A DNA stretch of 35,184 nt, taken from positions 1-35,184 of the forward strand of contig CAMCTC010000044.1 of the NCBI GenBank assembly GCA_945878355.1. The letters run 5' to 3'. This document shows positions 8,131 to 16,497 of the stretch, in pieces. Source of the DNA: Bordetella parapertussis (GTDB lineage: Bacteria > Pseudomonadota > Gammaproteobacteria > Burkholderiales > Burkholderiaceae_C). A program made the position numbers and the translations under genes. The notes under the pieces are model-generated. The model saw only the letters and a program-made list of their open reading frames with translations, made no database searches and was not told the DNA's origin. Position 1 is the first letter of the stretch; each line of letters opens with the position of its first letter.

Positions 8131-10818
8131 TTAAGGATTGTTCAAATCAGGCGGCTCGCCTGCGCCGGGGGCCTGGTCGGCGGACCCGTCGGGCATACCG
8201 TCTGCACCTTCATCGGCGTCGCCTTGCAGGGCATCATGGGCGTCGTTTTCGACAATGCGCTGCAAGCCCGAGAGCTTGCTGCCGTCGTCCAGCGCGATCA
8301 GCGTCACGCCTTGCGTCGCGCGGCCGAGTTCGCGGATCTCTGAGACCCGGGTCCGCACCAGCACGCCGCGGTCTGTGATCAGCATGATCTCGTCGGCTGG
8401 TCGCACCAGCGTCGCTGCCACCACCTTGCCATTGCGCTCGCTCTGCACGATCGCGATCATGCCCTTGCCGCCGCGCAGGTGGCGGGTGTACTCGACGATG
8501 TTGGTGCGCTTGCCGAAACCGTTTTCGGTCGCCGTCAGCACACTCTGTTCCTCGTCCTCGGCCACCAGCATCGCGATCACGCTTTGGCCGTCTTCGAGGT
8601 TCATGCCGCGAACGCCACGTGCCTGGCGGCCTAGCGGGCGCACATCGTCTTCGTCGAAGCGTACCGCCTTGCCGTTGTCTGAGAACAGCATCACGTCGTG
8701 CTTGCCGTCGGTCAGCGCCGCGCCTATCAGGTGGTCGCCGTCGTCCAGGTCGACCGCGATGATGCCGCTCTTGCGCGGGTTGCTGAACTCGTCTAGCGCG
8801 GTCTTCTTGACCGTGCCTAGCGCGGTGGCCATGAAGATGAAATGGTCTGCCGGGAAGGTGCGGAATTCACCGGTGAGCGGCAGCACGACGGTGACTTTTT
8901 CGCCCGGCTGCAGCGGGAACATGTTGACGATAGGCCTGCCGCGCGAGTTGCGCGAGCCCTGCGGCACCTCCCAGACCTTGAGCCAATAGACCCGACCGCG
9001 GTCGCTGAAGCACAGGATCCAGTCGTGCGTGTTGGCGATGAACAGCTGATCGATCCAGTCGTCGTCCTTGGTCTGTGTCGCTTGCTTGCCACGGCCGCCG
9101 CGCTTTTGCGCCCTGTACTCGGTCAGCGGTTGGCTTTTGATGTAGCCGGTGTGGCTGAGCGTGACGACCATGTCGGTGGGCGTGATCAGGTCCTCGGTGC
9201 CGAGCTCCTGCACGTTGTGCTCGATCTGGCTGCGGCGCGCGCCCAGCTTGGTCTGGCCGAACTCCAGCTTCACGGCGCTGAGCTCTTCCGAGATGATGAA
9301 GGTCACGCGCTCGGGTTTGGCCAGGATGTCGAGCAGGTCGGCGATCTCGGACATCACCTCCTTGTACTCGCCGATGATCTTGTCTTGCTCCAGTCCGGTC
9401 AGGCGCTGCAGCCGCATCTGCAGGATCTCGCCGGCCTGGTCGTCACTCAATCGGTAGAGGCCGTCGGCCTGCAGGCCCATGCTCGGTGGCAGGCCTTCGG
9501 GCCGGTAGGCTTCTCGCCCACCTGGCGTCTGCGCTGTCGCACGCACCAGCATCTCGCGCACCATCGAGCTGTCCCAGCTCTTGGCCATCAATGCGGCCTT
9601 GGCCACTGGCGGCGTCGGCGAGGTCTTGATGGTCTCGATGAACTCGTCGATGTTGGCCAGCGCCACCGCCAGGCCTTCGAGCACATGGCCGCGCTCGCGA
9701 GCGCGACGCAGTGCATACACCGTGCGCCGGGTCACGACTTCTCGGCGATGCTCCAGAAAGACCTCGAGCAGTTGCTTGAGGTTGCAAAGCCGTGGCTGAC
9801 CGTCGATCAGCGCCACCATGTTGATGCCGAAGGTGTCTTGCAGCTGGGTCTGCTTGTACAGATTGTTGAGCACCACCTCGGGCACTTCGCCGCGCTTCAA
9901 GTCGATCACCACCCGCATGCCGGACTTGTCGCTCTCGTCCTGGATGTGGCTGATGCCTTCGATTTTCTTCTCGTGCACCAGCTCGGCGATGCGTTCGAGC
10001 AGGGTTTTCTTGTTGACCTGGTATGGCAACTCGTCGACGATGATGGTCTGGCGCGTGCCGCGGTCGATGTCCTCGAAGTGGCACTTGGCCCGCATGATCA
10101 CCCGGCCGCGGCCGGTGCGGTAGCCTTCACGCGCACCCTGAACGCCGTAGATGATGCCGGCGGTGGGAAAGTCGGGCGCCGGCACGATCTCCATCAACTC
10201 GTCGATCGTCGCCTGTGGGTTCCTCAGCAGGTGCAGACAGGCGTCGACGATCTCGTTGAGGTTGTGCGGCGGAATGTTGGTCGCCATGCCCACGGCAATG
10301 CCGGTCGAGCCGTTGACCAGCAAATTAGGCAGCCTCGCTGGCAGCACGGTAGGCTCTTTTTCCGAGCCGTCGTAGTTCGGCGCGAAGTCGACCGTTTCCT
10401 TGTCGATGTCGGCCAGCATCTCGTGGGCGATCTTGGACAAGCGGATTTCGGTGTAGCGCATCGCCGCCGCGTTGTCGCCGTCCACCGAGCCGAAGTTGCC
10501 TTGGCCATCGACCAGCATGTGGCGCAGCGAAAAGTCTTGCGCCATGCGAACAATGGTGTCGTACACCGCGGTGTCGCCGTGCGGGTGGTACTTGCCGATC
10601 ACGTCCCCGACGATGCGAGCGCTCTTCTTGTAAGCACGGTTCCAGTCGTTGTTGAGTTCGTGCATCGCGAACAGCACGCGCCGGTGGACTGGCTTGAGGC
10701 CGTCACGCGCGTCAGGCAGCGCACGACCGACGATCACGCTCATCGCGTAATCCAGATACGAGCGCCGCATCTCCTCTTCGAGGCTGATGGGCAGTGTTTC
10801 CTTGGCGAAGGGCGTCAT
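8131..10818 (-). CDS. gyrA: DNA gyrase subunit A
   Basis: An 895-residue GyrA. With the ATG at 10816-10818 the numbering matches E. coli exactly: the catalytic tyrosine in [10 protein letters not shown] falls at residue 122 and the quinolone-resistance region reads [13 protein letters not shown] with Gly81, Asp82, Thr83, Asp87. Thr83 is a natural variant in several species and Asp87 is unchanged, so the sequence gives no sign of acquired quinolone resistance. The C-terminal half has the pinwheel repeats, including the GyrA-box-like KRGGRGKQ. The frame continues upstream to a TTG at 10920, which would add 34 residues outside the family norm. Gyrase A cuts and rejoins DNA in the A2B2 enzyme that introduces negative supercoils. 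Confidence 0.97.
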   Translation of the reverse strand: MTPFAKETLPISLEEEMRRSYLDYAMSVIVGRALPDARDGLKPVHRRVLFAMHELNNDWNRAYKKSARIVGDVIGKYHPHGDTAVYDTIVRMAQDFSLRHMLVDGQGNFGSVDGDNAAAMRYTEIRLSKIAHEMLADIDKETVDFAPNYDGSEKEPTVLPARLPNLLVNGSTGIAVGMATNIPPHNLNEIVDACLHLLRNPQATIDELMEIVPAPDFPTAGIIYGVQGAREGYRTGRGRVIMRAKCHFEDIDRGTRQTIIVDELPYQVNKKTLLERIAELVHEKKIEGISHIQDESDKSGMRVVIDLKRGEVPEVVLNNLYKQTQLQDTFGINMVALIDGQPRLCNLKQLLEVFLEHRREVVTRRTVYALRRARERGHVLEGLAVALANIDEFIETIKTSPTPPVAKAALMAKSWDSSMVREMLVRATAQTPGGREAYRPEGLPPSMGLQADGLYRLSDDQAGEILQMRLQRLTGLEQDKIIGEYKEVMSEIADLLDILAKPERVTFIISEELSAVKLEFGQTKLGARRSQIEHNVQELGTEDLITPTDMVVTLSHTGYIKSQPLTEYRAQKRGGRGKQATQTKDDDWIDQLFIANTHDWILCFSDRGRVYWLKVWEVPQGSRNSRGRPIVNMFPLQPGEKVTVVLPLTGEFRTFPADHFIFMATALGTVKKTALDEFSNPRKSGIIAVDLDDGDHLIGAALTDGKHDVMLFSDNGKAVRFDEDDVRPLGRQARGVRGMNLEDGQSVIAMLVAEDEEQSVLTATENGFGKRTNIVEYTRHLRGGKGMIAIVQSERNGKVVAATLVRPADEIMLITDRGVLVRTRVSEIRELGRATQGVTLIALDDGSKLSGLQRIVENDAHDALQGDADEGADGMPDGSADQAPGAGEPPDLNNP

Positions 10819-11089
10819 GCGGTTCTGGCGTGGCGGCGCCGTTGGAGAAGGTGCTGCCGCAAACCAGTCGGCGCGGCAACCCATGATTCTAATGGGCCCA
10901 AGGCTGTCGCGGCGGTGCAACAGCCTGGCAGCCGCCGGCGCCTGCCAGGCTGAAAGATCGGCCCTCTCAATACCCTATGGCACAATGGGGAATCGGTGGT
11001 GATGGCTTGCCATCCGGGACATTTCCGGCTTTCTTGCTTCCGATTTAGATGCTTCGCAGATCCCTGCGGCTTCCCTCGAGAGGATAATC

Positions 11090-11788
11090 ATGAAGAAATT
11101 GAACAAAGTGGCGGCGCTTTTCGCATCGGCCGCGCTCGTCGTGCCGATGATGGCATTTGCGCAGGCAGCGGCGAATGACAACTGGCGTGCGGTGGACGGT
11201 ACCGTTTGGAAGAACGGCACCAATGAGTTGTGCTGGCGCGATGCCAACTGGACACCTGCGACGGCAGACCCGAAGTGCGACGGCGCCCTGAAGCCGGCTG
11301 CGCCTGCGCCGGCACCGGCGCCGCGTCAAGCTCCTCCCCCGGCTCCGGCACCGGCACCTGCCGCACCGGCACCGGTGGTTGTTCCCAAGCCGGCGCCACC
11401 GCCCGTCGTTGCGCGTGCCGCACCGGTGAGCGAGAAGGTTACCTTCGCAGCTGATGCTTTCTTCGACTTCGACAAGTCGGTGCTCAAGCCTGAAGCCAAG
11501 GCCAAGCTCGATGACTTGGTTGCCAAGACCAAGGCCGTCGCGCTCGAAGTGATCATCGCCGTTGGTCACACCGACGCGGTCGGCGCTGACGCTTACAACC
11601 AGAAGCTGTCGGTGGCTCGCTCTGAAGCCGTCAAGGCCTATTTGGTGAGCAAGGGCATCGAGAAGAACCGGGTCTACACCGAAGGCAAGGGCGAAAAGCA
11701 GCCCGTGGCTGACAACAAGACCGCTGAAGGCCGCGCCAAGAACCGTCGCGTCGAAATCGAAGTGGTCGGTACCCGCGCCAAGAAGTAA
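11090..11788 (+). CDS. OmpA-family outer-membrane protein
   Basis: A 232-residue protein with a signal peptide (MKKLNKVAALFASAALVVPM, likely cleavage after AFA), a short N-terminal part with two Cys (NELCWRD, DPKCDG), a Pro/Ala-rich linker at about residues 68-112, and a C-terminal OmpA peptidoglycan-binding domain (TFAADAFFDFDKSVLKPEAK, GHTDAVGADAYNQKLS, RAKNRRVEIEV). The Asp in GHTDAVG and the Arg in NRRVEIE are the diaminopimelate-binding positions in this family. No eight-stranded barrel is present, so this is a linker-anchored type common in Burkholderiales. GAGAGGA lies 6 nt before the ATG. It is divergent from gyrA and followed by a terminator. Confidence 0.9.
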   Translation: MKKLNKVAALFASAALVVPMMAFAQAAANDNWRAVDGTVWKNGTNELCWRDANWTPATADPKCDGALKPAAPAPAPAPRQAPPPAPAPAPAAPAPVVVPKPAPPPVVARAAPVSEKVTFAADAFFDFDKSVLKPEAKAKLDDLVAKTKAVALEVIIAVGHTDAVGADAYNQKLSVARSEAVKAYLVSKGIEKNRVYTEGKGEKQPVADNKTAEGRAKNRRVEIEVVGTRAKK

Positions 11789-11843
11789 AGCGCAGGCCTT
11801 CGGGCTTCGCGATGCAGGCCTCGCCCCAGGCGAGACTGCCACC

Positions 11844-11867
11844 AAACCCCGCCTCGGCGGGGTTTTT
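11844..11867 (+). terminator. Rho-independent terminator after the ompA-family gene
   Basis: Stem AAACCCCGCC, loop TC, stem GGCGGGGTTT followed by further T residues. The stem is perfect over 10 bp and lies 56 nt after the stop codon. A smaller hairpin, CTCGCC/GGCGAG, sits just upstream at 11820-11834. Confidence 0.9.
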
Positions 11868-11956
11868 CGCTTATGGGTGGCGATCAGCGCCGACCTGGCA
11901 CATCAGAAACCATCGCAACCGACGCAGGCGCTCGACGCTGGCATTACGATTCGACC

Positions 11957-12664
11957 ATGACAACCCTGAACGCAGATCCTCAGGAGCTGGCCAAGTTTGG
12001 CGAGCTTGCCCATAACTGGTGGGACCCCGACGGCGAATTTCGGCCCTTGCACCAGATCAACCCGCTGCGCCTGGACTGGATTGACGCCCAAGCCCGACTG
12101 GCCGGCAAGACGGCTCTCGATGTGGGATGCGGCGGCGGTATCTTGAGCGAGTCGATGGCTGCGCGCGGCGCCGATGTGCTGGGTATTGACCTGTCGACCA
12201 AGCCCTTGAGGGTAGCGCAGTTGCACGCGATGGAGGCTGGACAAGACCGGTTGCGCTATCGCGAGGTGGCCGTCGAGGTCCTGGCCGCCGAGGTGCCGGC
12301 CAGCTTTGATGTCGTCACCTGCATGGAGATGCTCGAGCATGTGCCCGATCCGGCGTCTGTGGTGCGGGCCTGCGCCGATCTGGTAAAGCCCGGTGGCTGG
12401 GTGTTTTTCTCGACCCTCAACCGCAACGCCAAGGCCTTTGCGCAGGCCATCGTTGGCGCCGAGCACTTGCTCAAGCTGTTGCCCAAGGGCACGCACGAGT
12501 ACTCGCGTTTCATCCGCCCGAGTGAGTTGGCGCGCTGGTGCCGCGATGCCGGGTTGTCGAACCGAGGCTTCAAGGGCATGCAGTACAACCCGGTCACCGG
12601 GCGCTACTGGTTGTCAGACGACACCTCGGTCAACTACCTGCTGGCCTGCCGGGCCGAGCCATGA
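11957..12664 (+). CDS. ubiG: Ubiquinone biosynthesis O-methyltransferase
   Basis: A 235-residue class I SAM-dependent methyltransferase. It begins [14 protein letters not shown], followed by the UbiG-typical [21 protein letters not shown], the SAM-binding loop [13 protein letters not shown] at about residues 51-63, the acidic GIDLS strand, and [11 protein letters not shown]. UbiG performs both O-methylations in ubiquinone synthesis. The ATG at 11957 is chosen because the family starts here; the open frame upstream is unlikely to be translated. Its stop overlaps the gph start (ATGA), indicating co-translation. Confidence 0.95.
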   Translation: MTTLNADPQELAKFGELAHNWWDPDGEFRPLHQINPLRLDWIDAQARLAGKTALDVGCGGGILSESMAARGADVLGIDLSTKPLRVAQLHAMEAGQDRLRYREVAVEVLAAEVPASFDVVTCMEMLEHVPDPASVVRACADLVKPGGWVFFSTLNRNAKAFAQAIVGAEHLLKLLPKGTHEYSRFIRPSELARWCRDAGLSNRGFKGMQYNPVTGRYWLSDDTSVNYLLACRAEP

Positions 12665-13326
12665 CGAGGGCTGAAACCGTGGTCTTGTTCGACCTGGACG
12701 GTACGCTGGTCGACAGCGCGCCGGATTTGGCGGGTGCAGCCAACGATTTGCGCGCCGAACGCGGGATGGCGCCGCTGCCTTATGAGGCGCTGCGGCCGAT
12801 GGTGGGCTCCGGCGCCCGCGGCATGGTGGGCGTGGCGTTTGGCGTGCAGCCTACCGATGCGCGCTTTGCTGGCTTGCGCGATGCCTTCCTCGACCTCTAC
12901 GCGGAACGGCTGCTTCGCAGCACCGACTTGTTCGAAGCCATTCGTCCCGTTCTCGACCGGCTCGATGCTGCCGGCCGGCGCTGGGGCATCGTCACCAACA
13001 AGGCGACGCGGTTCACTGCGCCCATCGTCGCAGGCCTGGGCTTGGCGCCGCGTGCGGCGGTGGTGATCGCCGGTGACACGACGCCTTTTGCCAAGCCGCA
13101 CCCGGAGCCTTTGCTCGAGGCAGCGCGACGCCTGGGCATCGCGCCGAGCGCTTGCGCCTATGTTGGCGATGACATGCGTGATGTGCTGGCTGGTCGCGCT
13201 GCCGGCATGGTCACGCTTGCCGCGTCCTGGGGTTACCTGGGTCTGGACCAGCCAGTGGCAGACTGGGGCGCCGACCATGTGCTTTCTTCGCCGGGTCAGC
13301 TCTTGCAATGGCTAAAACTGGCCTAA
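12661..13326 (+). CDS. gph: Phosphoglycolate phosphatase (HAD family)
   Basis: A 221-residue HAD hydrolase. Motif I is [11 protein letters not shown] (nucleophile Asp10 and Asp12), motif II VTNKAT, motif III Lys in FAKPHPEP, and motif [10 protein letters not shown]. The helical cap region (about residues 20-90) fits Gph, which removes phosphate from 2-phosphoglycolate arising from DNA repair or oxygenase activity. The ubiG-gph pair overlapping by ATGA is the common Burkholderiales order. Another HAD substrate cannot be excluded from sequence alone. Confidence 0.9.
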   Translation: MTRAETVVLFDLDGTLVDSAPDLAGAANDLRAERGMAPLPYEALRPMVGSGARGMVGVAFGVQPTDARFAGLRDAFLDLYAERLLRSTDLFEAIRPVLDRLDAAGRRWGIVTNKATRFTAPIVAGLGLAPRAAVVIAGDTTPFAKPHPEPLLEAARRLGIAPSACAYVGDDMRDVLAGRAAGMVTLAASWGYLGLDQPVADWGADHVLSSPGQLLQWLKLA

Positions 13327-13329
13327 AAT
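13303..13329 (+). promoter_or_regulatory. Probable ssrA promoter
   Basis: A near-consensus -10, TAAAAT, lies at 13324-13329, ending 11 nt before the mature tmRNA 5' end. A TTGCAA at 13303-13308 gives a short 15-nt spacer; TCTTGC at 13301 gives 17. The promoter overlaps the 3' end of gph. Confidence 0.5.
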
Positions 13330-13340
13330 CAGTGTTACCA

Positions 13341-13713
13341 GGGGCCGACCTGGCTTCGACGTGGGTGCGGAGTCGGTTCAGGGCATGCCGAGCACCAGTT
13401 CGCTCGTAAAACCACTGGAAACAAAGTAACTGCGAACGATACCTCGTACGCCCTCGCCGCTTAAAAACCGGTGAGCTTCGCAACGGTTGGCCGATGGGCC
13501 GGGCCTGAGCCGCAAGGCAAGGGCTGCGAAGTCATACACATTGGCTGGTGCTGTGCTGCGTCATTCAGCATGGGACGAGAACCAAGTGACTGGTGGACCA
13601 GGCAGCGTGCTGCTGCGCGGCCTGGGACATGAGACTCAAATCAGACAGCTAAGCATGTAGAACTGGCCGGTGATGGCTTGCGGACGGGGGTTCGATTCCC
13701 CCCGGCTCCACCA
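13341..13713 (+). ncRNA. ssrA: Transfer-messenger RNA (tmRNA)
   Basis: One-piece tmRNA of 373 nt. The 5' end GGGGCCGACC pairs with the 3' end GGCTCC to form the acceptor stem, ending ACCA at 13710-13713. The T-arm GGGGGTTCGATTCCCCCC is present. The tag reading frame runs from the GCG resume codon at 13432 to TAA at 13462-13464 and encodes ANDTSYALAA, ending in the ALAA degron recognised by ClpXP-type proteases. tmRNA with SmpB rescues stalled ribosomes. The 3' end of ssrA is a frequent attachment site for integrases, and here it coincides with the end of conserved core gene order. Confidence 0.97.
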
Positions 13714-13720
13714 TAATGTG

Positions 13721-13750
13721 AAATCCCAACCCTTATCCGGTTGGGATTTT
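13721..13750 (+). terminator. Rho-independent terminator of ssrA
   Basis: Perfect 11-bp inverted repeat AAATCCCAACC / GGTTGGGATTT with a 7-nt loop, ending in a run of eight T (13747-13754). It starts 8 nt after the tmRNA CCA end. Confidence 0.95.
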
Positions 13751-13789
13751 TTTTGCCCGTTCCCCCTGTGTTGGCGCGGTTTCGCGCCT

Positions 13790-13880
13790 CGGCCTCTTGA
13801 CCGCCAACCTGCGATTGCGCCCTTTTCCGGCCGCGACTTCCCCGTCTTTCCCTCTCTGTTCTCTGCCGGCCTCTTGACCG
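13790..13880. repeat. 14-bp direct repeat in the gene-free stretch after ssrA
   Basis: CGGCCTCTTGACCG occurs at 13790-13803 and again at 13867-13880, 77 nt apart, and similarity continues a few bases on each side (AAC and TGC after the repeat; GGCGCGG-containing blocks nearby). The surrounding 13755-13981 has no convincing gene. The repeat could be a remnant of an attachment region or simple duplication. Confidence 0.5.
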
Positions 13881-13981
13881 GTCAACTGCCCGATTCCTGC
13901 ACTGGCGCGGGTTTGCAGTCCTCGGGTTGTAGTTTTCACTTGGTCAAGACCAGGCGACCGAGAGCAAAAACTGTCTGATCA

Positions 13982-14317
13982 CTACGCCGTTGCCGTGGGC
14001 TGTAGTGCGATGAGGGCCATGCCCGCCAGCGCGATACCTGCTCCGGCCAGATCCCAGCGTGTGAGCGCAATGCCGTCAACGAAGTGGAGCCACACGAGTG
14101 CCACGGCGATGTACATCCCACCATAGGCCGCGTAGGTACGTCCCGCCGCAGTGGGGTGCAATGTGAGCAACCACGCAAACAGTCCCAGCGATAGAGCGGC
14201 GGGAATCAGCAGCCACGCGGATTTGCCCTGTTTGATGACTAGCCATGGCAAGTAGCAGCCGACGATCTCGGCGACAGCGGTCACGGCAAACAGCACAGCG
14301 ACTTTCAGGAGTTCCAT
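13982..14317 (-). CDS. UPF0060 (YnfA-family) membrane protein
   Basis: A 111-residue protein with four predicted membrane helices (about residues 4-24, 31-50, 58-80 and 88-106). [35 protein letters not shown] and [15 protein letters not shown] match the UPF0060/YnfA family, small inner-membrane proteins related in topology to SMR efflux pumps; substrate not established. The ATG at 14315-14317 is chosen because AGGA lies 8 nt before it; an ATG three codons upstream overlaps the end of merR. It follows merR directly and is probably co-transcribed with it, although it is not a classical mer gene. Confidence 0.85.
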   Translation of the reverse strand: MELLKVAVLFAVTAVAEIVGCYLPWLVIKQGKSAWLLIPAALSLGLFAWLLTLHPTAAGRTYAAYGGMYIAVALVWLHFVDGIALTRWDLAGAGIALAGMALIALQPTATA

Positions 14318-14318
14318 G

Positions 14319-14726
14319 TCATGCATCCTGCAATGCTGCGATCAATGGGCAGCGGACATTGCCATTCGTGGCGCAGCAGCGTTCTACGAGATCCGCCAGC
14401 ACGCGCTCGATGCGCGTCAGGTCGGTAAGCCGTGTTCGCACGTCTGCCAGCTTGTGCTCGGCCTGCTCGCGCGCCTCGGTGCAATGCGATCCATCTTCAA
14501 GCTTCAGCAAATCCCCGACCTCGTCCAGGCTGAATCCCAGGCGCTGGGCCGATTTGATAAAGCGCACTCGCGCCAGATCCGGCTCACCGTAGTGACGAAT
14601 GCCGCCCAGGGGCCGGTCGGGCTCCTGCATCAAGCCTTTGCGTTGATAGAAGCGGATCGTCTCGACGTTGACCCCGGCGGCATCGGCCAGGACGCCGATG
14701 GTCAGTGTTTCAAGTGGTTCGCTCAT
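14319..14726 (-). CDS. merR: Mercury(II)-responsive regulator MerR
   Basis: A 135-residue MerR with an N-terminal winged HTH ([31 protein letters not shown]) and a dimerisation helix. The three Hg(II)-binding cysteines are at positions 82 (SHC), 117 (ERC) and 126 (VRC), the same numbers as in the well-studied Tn501/Tn21 MerR. The protein represses and, with Hg(II), activates the divergent mer promoter by untwisting its over-long spacer. The ATG at 14724-14726 is chosen by homology; the frame is open further upstream across the promoter. UPF0060 follows downstream. Confidence 0.96.
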   Translation of the reverse strand: MSEPLETLTIGVLADAAGVNVETIRFYQRKGLMQEPDRPLGGIRHYGEPDLARVRFIKSAQRLGFSLDEVGDLLKLEDGSHCTEAREQAEHKLADVRTRLTDLTRIERVLADLVERCCATNGNVRCPLIAALQDA

Positions 14727-14731
14727 GGTGC

Positions 14732-14762
14732 TTGACTCCGTACTTAGGTACGGAGGTAAGCT
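14732..14762 (+). promoter_or_regulatory. mer operator/promoter (MerR-type, 19-bp spacer)
   Basis: The -35 TTGACT (14732-14737) and -10 TAAGCT (14757-14762) are separated by 19 bp, the hallmark of MerR-controlled promoters. The spacer carries a perfect dyad CTCCGTAC-TTAG-GTACGGAG (14736-14755), nearly the known mer operator. Transcription should begin around 14768-14770, i.e. at or next to the merT ATG. Confidence 0.95.
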
Positions 14763-14768
14763 TAACCC

Positions 14769-15137
14769 ATGAGTACAGATCGACCAACAGAGACACAAGG
14801 CGGCGGACGCGGCGCGCTGTTGACTGGCGGGCTTGCCGCCATCCTGGCCTCCACCTGCTGCCTCGGCCCGTTGGTGTTGATCACGCTCGGCGTTTCCGGA
14901 GCCTGGATCAGCAACTTGACGCTGCTCGAACCCTACCAGCCCTTGTTCATCGGCGCGGCGGTAGTGGCGCTTTTCTTCGCTTGCCGTCGCATCTGGCGAC
15001 CGGCCACGGATTGCGCTCCGGGGCAGGTCTGTGCGCTGCCATCGGTTAACCGCAGCTACAGGGTGCTGTTCTGGATCGTGGTGGCGCTGGTGGTCCTCGC
15101 CCTCGGATTCCCGCTGATCGCGCCCTGGTTCTACTGA
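14769..15137 (+). CDS. merT: Mercuric ion inner-membrane transporter MerT
   Basis: A 122-residue three-helix MerT. Helix 1 carries the vicinal pair Cys30-Cys31 in ASTCCLGPL, and the cytoplasmic loop carries Cys82 and Cys88 in DCAPGQVC; there is an additional Cys72. MerT takes Hg(II) from periplasmic MerP into the cytoplasm. The N-terminus is a few residues longer than usual ([17 protein letters not shown] rather than a short lead-in to GRGAL). The ATG is only 6 nt beyond the -10 hexamer, so the message would be leaderless unless another start codon is used. merP follows after 12 nt. Confidence 0.94.
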   Translation: MSTDRPTETQGGGRGALLTGGLAAILASTCCLGPLVLITLGVSGAWISNLTLLEPYQPLFIGAAVVALFFACRRIWRPATDCAPGQVCALPSVNRSYRVLFWIVVALVVLALGFPLIAPWFY

Positions 15138-15149
15138 AAGGAAGTTGTC

Positions 15150-15434
15150 ATGAAGAAGCTTGTTGCGCTGGCCACATTTGCCGCCTTCGCCTCGCCCTTG
15201 TGGGCTGCGACCCAGACCGTCACGCTGTCCGTGCCCGGCATGAACTGCGCTACCTGCCCGATCACGGTCAAGAAGGCTCTGACCAAAGTGTCGGGCGTCA
15301 GCAAGACCGACGTGAATCTGGATAGCCGCGAAGCCAAGGTGACATTCGATGACGCGAAGACCGACGTCGAGGCTCTCAAGCGCGCCACCAAGGATGCTGG
15401 GTACCCCTCGACCGTGGTGGGGAGTGCCAAGTGA
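15150..15434 (+). CDS. merP: Periplasmic mercury-binding protein MerP
   Basis: A 94-residue protein with a signal peptide ([20 protein letters not shown]) and a mature heavy-metal-associated ferredoxin-like domain. The metal site is GMNCATC with Cys33 and Cys36. MerP binds Hg(II) in the periplasm and passes it to MerT. AAGGAAG lies a few nucleotides before the ATG. The stop overlaps the next gene's GTG start (GTGA). Confidence 0.96.
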   Translation: MKKLVALATFAAFASPLWAATQTVTLSVPGMNCATCPITVKKALTKVSGVSKTDVNLDSREAKVTFDDAKTDVEALKRATKDAGYPSTVVGSAK

Positions 15435-15652
15435 CTGCGGTGATCTTGGAATCGACGCTGACCTGTCCCGAGTGCGGCCACGCCAAGACCGAGACGATGC
15501 CCACAGACGCCTGCCAGTGGTTCTACGAGTGCGAGCAGTGTCACGCCGTACTCAAACCTAAGCAGGGCGACTGCTGCGTGTACTGCTCCTACGGCACCGT
15601 GCCGTGCCCGCCGATTCAGGAGCGCGGCAAGGGGAGTTGCTGCGCCGGTTGA
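15431..15652 (+). CDS. GDCCVxC-motif cysteine-rich small protein
   Basis: A 73-residue protein starting with GTG inside the merP stop (GTGA). It has paired cysteines TCPECGH and CEQCH, then the diagnostic [18 protein letters not shown], and a terminal CC. This family, annotated by its GDCCVxC motif and containing selenoprotein members, travels with mer genes; here all positions are cysteine. A role in handling Hg or other soft metals is inferred from context only. It ends exactly where the converging recombinase operon ends: its TGA and the opposing stop are adjacent, forming TGATCA. Confidence 0.85.
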   Translation: MTAVILESTLTCPECGHAKTETMPTDACQWFYECEQCHAVLKPKQGDCCVYCSYGTVPCPPIQERGKGSCCAG

Positions 15653-16129
15653 TCACCGGAACCGCAGGCGTTCGCGCTGCTCGTCCCATCGCAGCGGGTT
15701 GGCGCGTCGCCCGACGCTTTCCAATGTCAAGTGCGCAGCCACGCCAGTGGTGCAGGCTTCCACGATGTCCGGTGCCAATTGCGCCAATCGGGCGATCCGG
15801 CTTGCACGACCGAGATCGAGTCCCTCTGCCTCGGCGATCTCGGTGATCGAACTGAACCGTCCGTCGTCCAGCAGGCGCTGCCAGTGGTGCGCGAGGCCGA
15901 GTGCCCGCATCAAGGGGGTGTCCTGCGCCATCTCGCGAACCTGCCGCTCACGGCGGGCCTCGTCCAGGAACTCCTGCGGCGCGTCGAACGGCGTGATGAC
16001 CTGCTTCTTCAAACCCCTGCGCACCAACGTCCAGGGCAGGAAGGTTTCCATCTGCACGCCGCCAGCAGGCAGCGGCGTCTGATACGTCACTGGGTCGCCC
16101 CTGGCGTGGCCGCGATGCTTCTTGCTCAC
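15653..16129 (-). CDS. Recombinase-associated LAPDI-motif protein 2
   Basis: A 158-residue protein, last gene of the recombinase operon. It starts with GTG in a GTGA overlap with the preceding stop. The core METFLPWTLVRRGLKKQV, then LGLAHHWQRLLDDGRFSSIT and AEGLDLGRASRIARLAQLAPDIVEA, forms a predicted helix-turn-helix followed by the LAPDI motif. The same architecture is in the gene just upstream (METFVPLTFRRRG, FYWQHLLDTGAMQS, LLAPDIIEQF), so the two are paralogues. Proteins of this kind occur next to serine recombinases in proteobacterial mobile elements and may be DNA-binding accessory factors; that function is inference. Confidence 0.7.
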   Translation of the reverse strand: MSKKHRGHARGDPVTYQTPLPAGGVQMETFLPWTLVRRGLKKQVITPFDAPQEFLDEARRERQVREMAQDTPLMRALGLAHHWQRLLDDGRFSSITEIAEAEGLDLGRASRIARLAQLAPDIVEACTTGVAAHLTLESVGRRANPLRWDEQRERLRFR

Positions 16130-16497
16130 ACATCCTCCTCAAAACTGGCCATGAGCTGGCGCTGGGCGTGCCAGTCCACCATCAGGCGGTTTCGCTGAAA
16201 CCACATCAGCGTCAGCCGCCGTGGCTGCTTGCCCGCCATGAACTGCTCAATGATGTCGGGGGCCAGCAGGGTCAGGCGCAGCAGTTCGTTGACCACCGAG
16301 TGGTGCAGCTTCTCGGCGCGGGCGATGGCCGACCCGCTCTGCATCGCGCCGGTGTCCAGCAGGTGCTGCCAGTAGAAGGCCCGTGCCACACCGTCGAGCA
16401 GTGTCACGTCGTGGATGTGCCGGTCGTCGGCAGCCACGCGTTGGACGCCCCGGCGGCGAAACGTTAGGGGCACAAAGGTTTCCATCGACTCGTCCAT
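16126..16497 (-). CDS. Recombinase-associated LAPDI-motif protein 1
   Basis: A 123-residue protein whose ATG overlaps the recombinase stop (ATGA). It has the METFVPLTFRRRG start (after MDES), a helical segment FYWQHLLDTGAMQSGSAIAR, a predicted HTH (KLHHSVVNELLRLTLLAPDI) and a basic C-terminus. It is a shorter paralogue of the next gene. The HTH-plus-LAPDI pattern suggests binding to recombination-site DNA or to the recombinase, but no experiment on this family can be cited from the sequence. Confidence 0.7.
   Translation of the reverse strand: MDESMETFVPLTFRRRGVQRVAADDRHIHDVTLLDGVARAFYWQHLLDTGAMQSGSAIARAEKLHHSVVNELLRLTLLAPDIIEQFMAGKQPRRLTLMWFQRNRLMVDWHAQRQLMASFEEDV

Noticed and set aside
10819..10920. 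N-terminal extension of GyrA to an upstream TTG
   Set aside because: With the ATG at 10818 the active-site Tyr is residue 122, exactly as in E. coli; the extra 34 residues have no family support.
8842..10953. A 703-codon open frame on the plus strand opposite gyrA
   Set aside because: It is the mirror of a highly GC-biased real gene: composition is His/Asp/Val/Gln-rich without domains, and gyrA on the other strand is certain.
13691..13713. A second copy of the ssrA 3' end as attR
   Set aside because: I looked for TTCGATTCC-type repeats further right and found none convincing; the right end of the element is outside the window.
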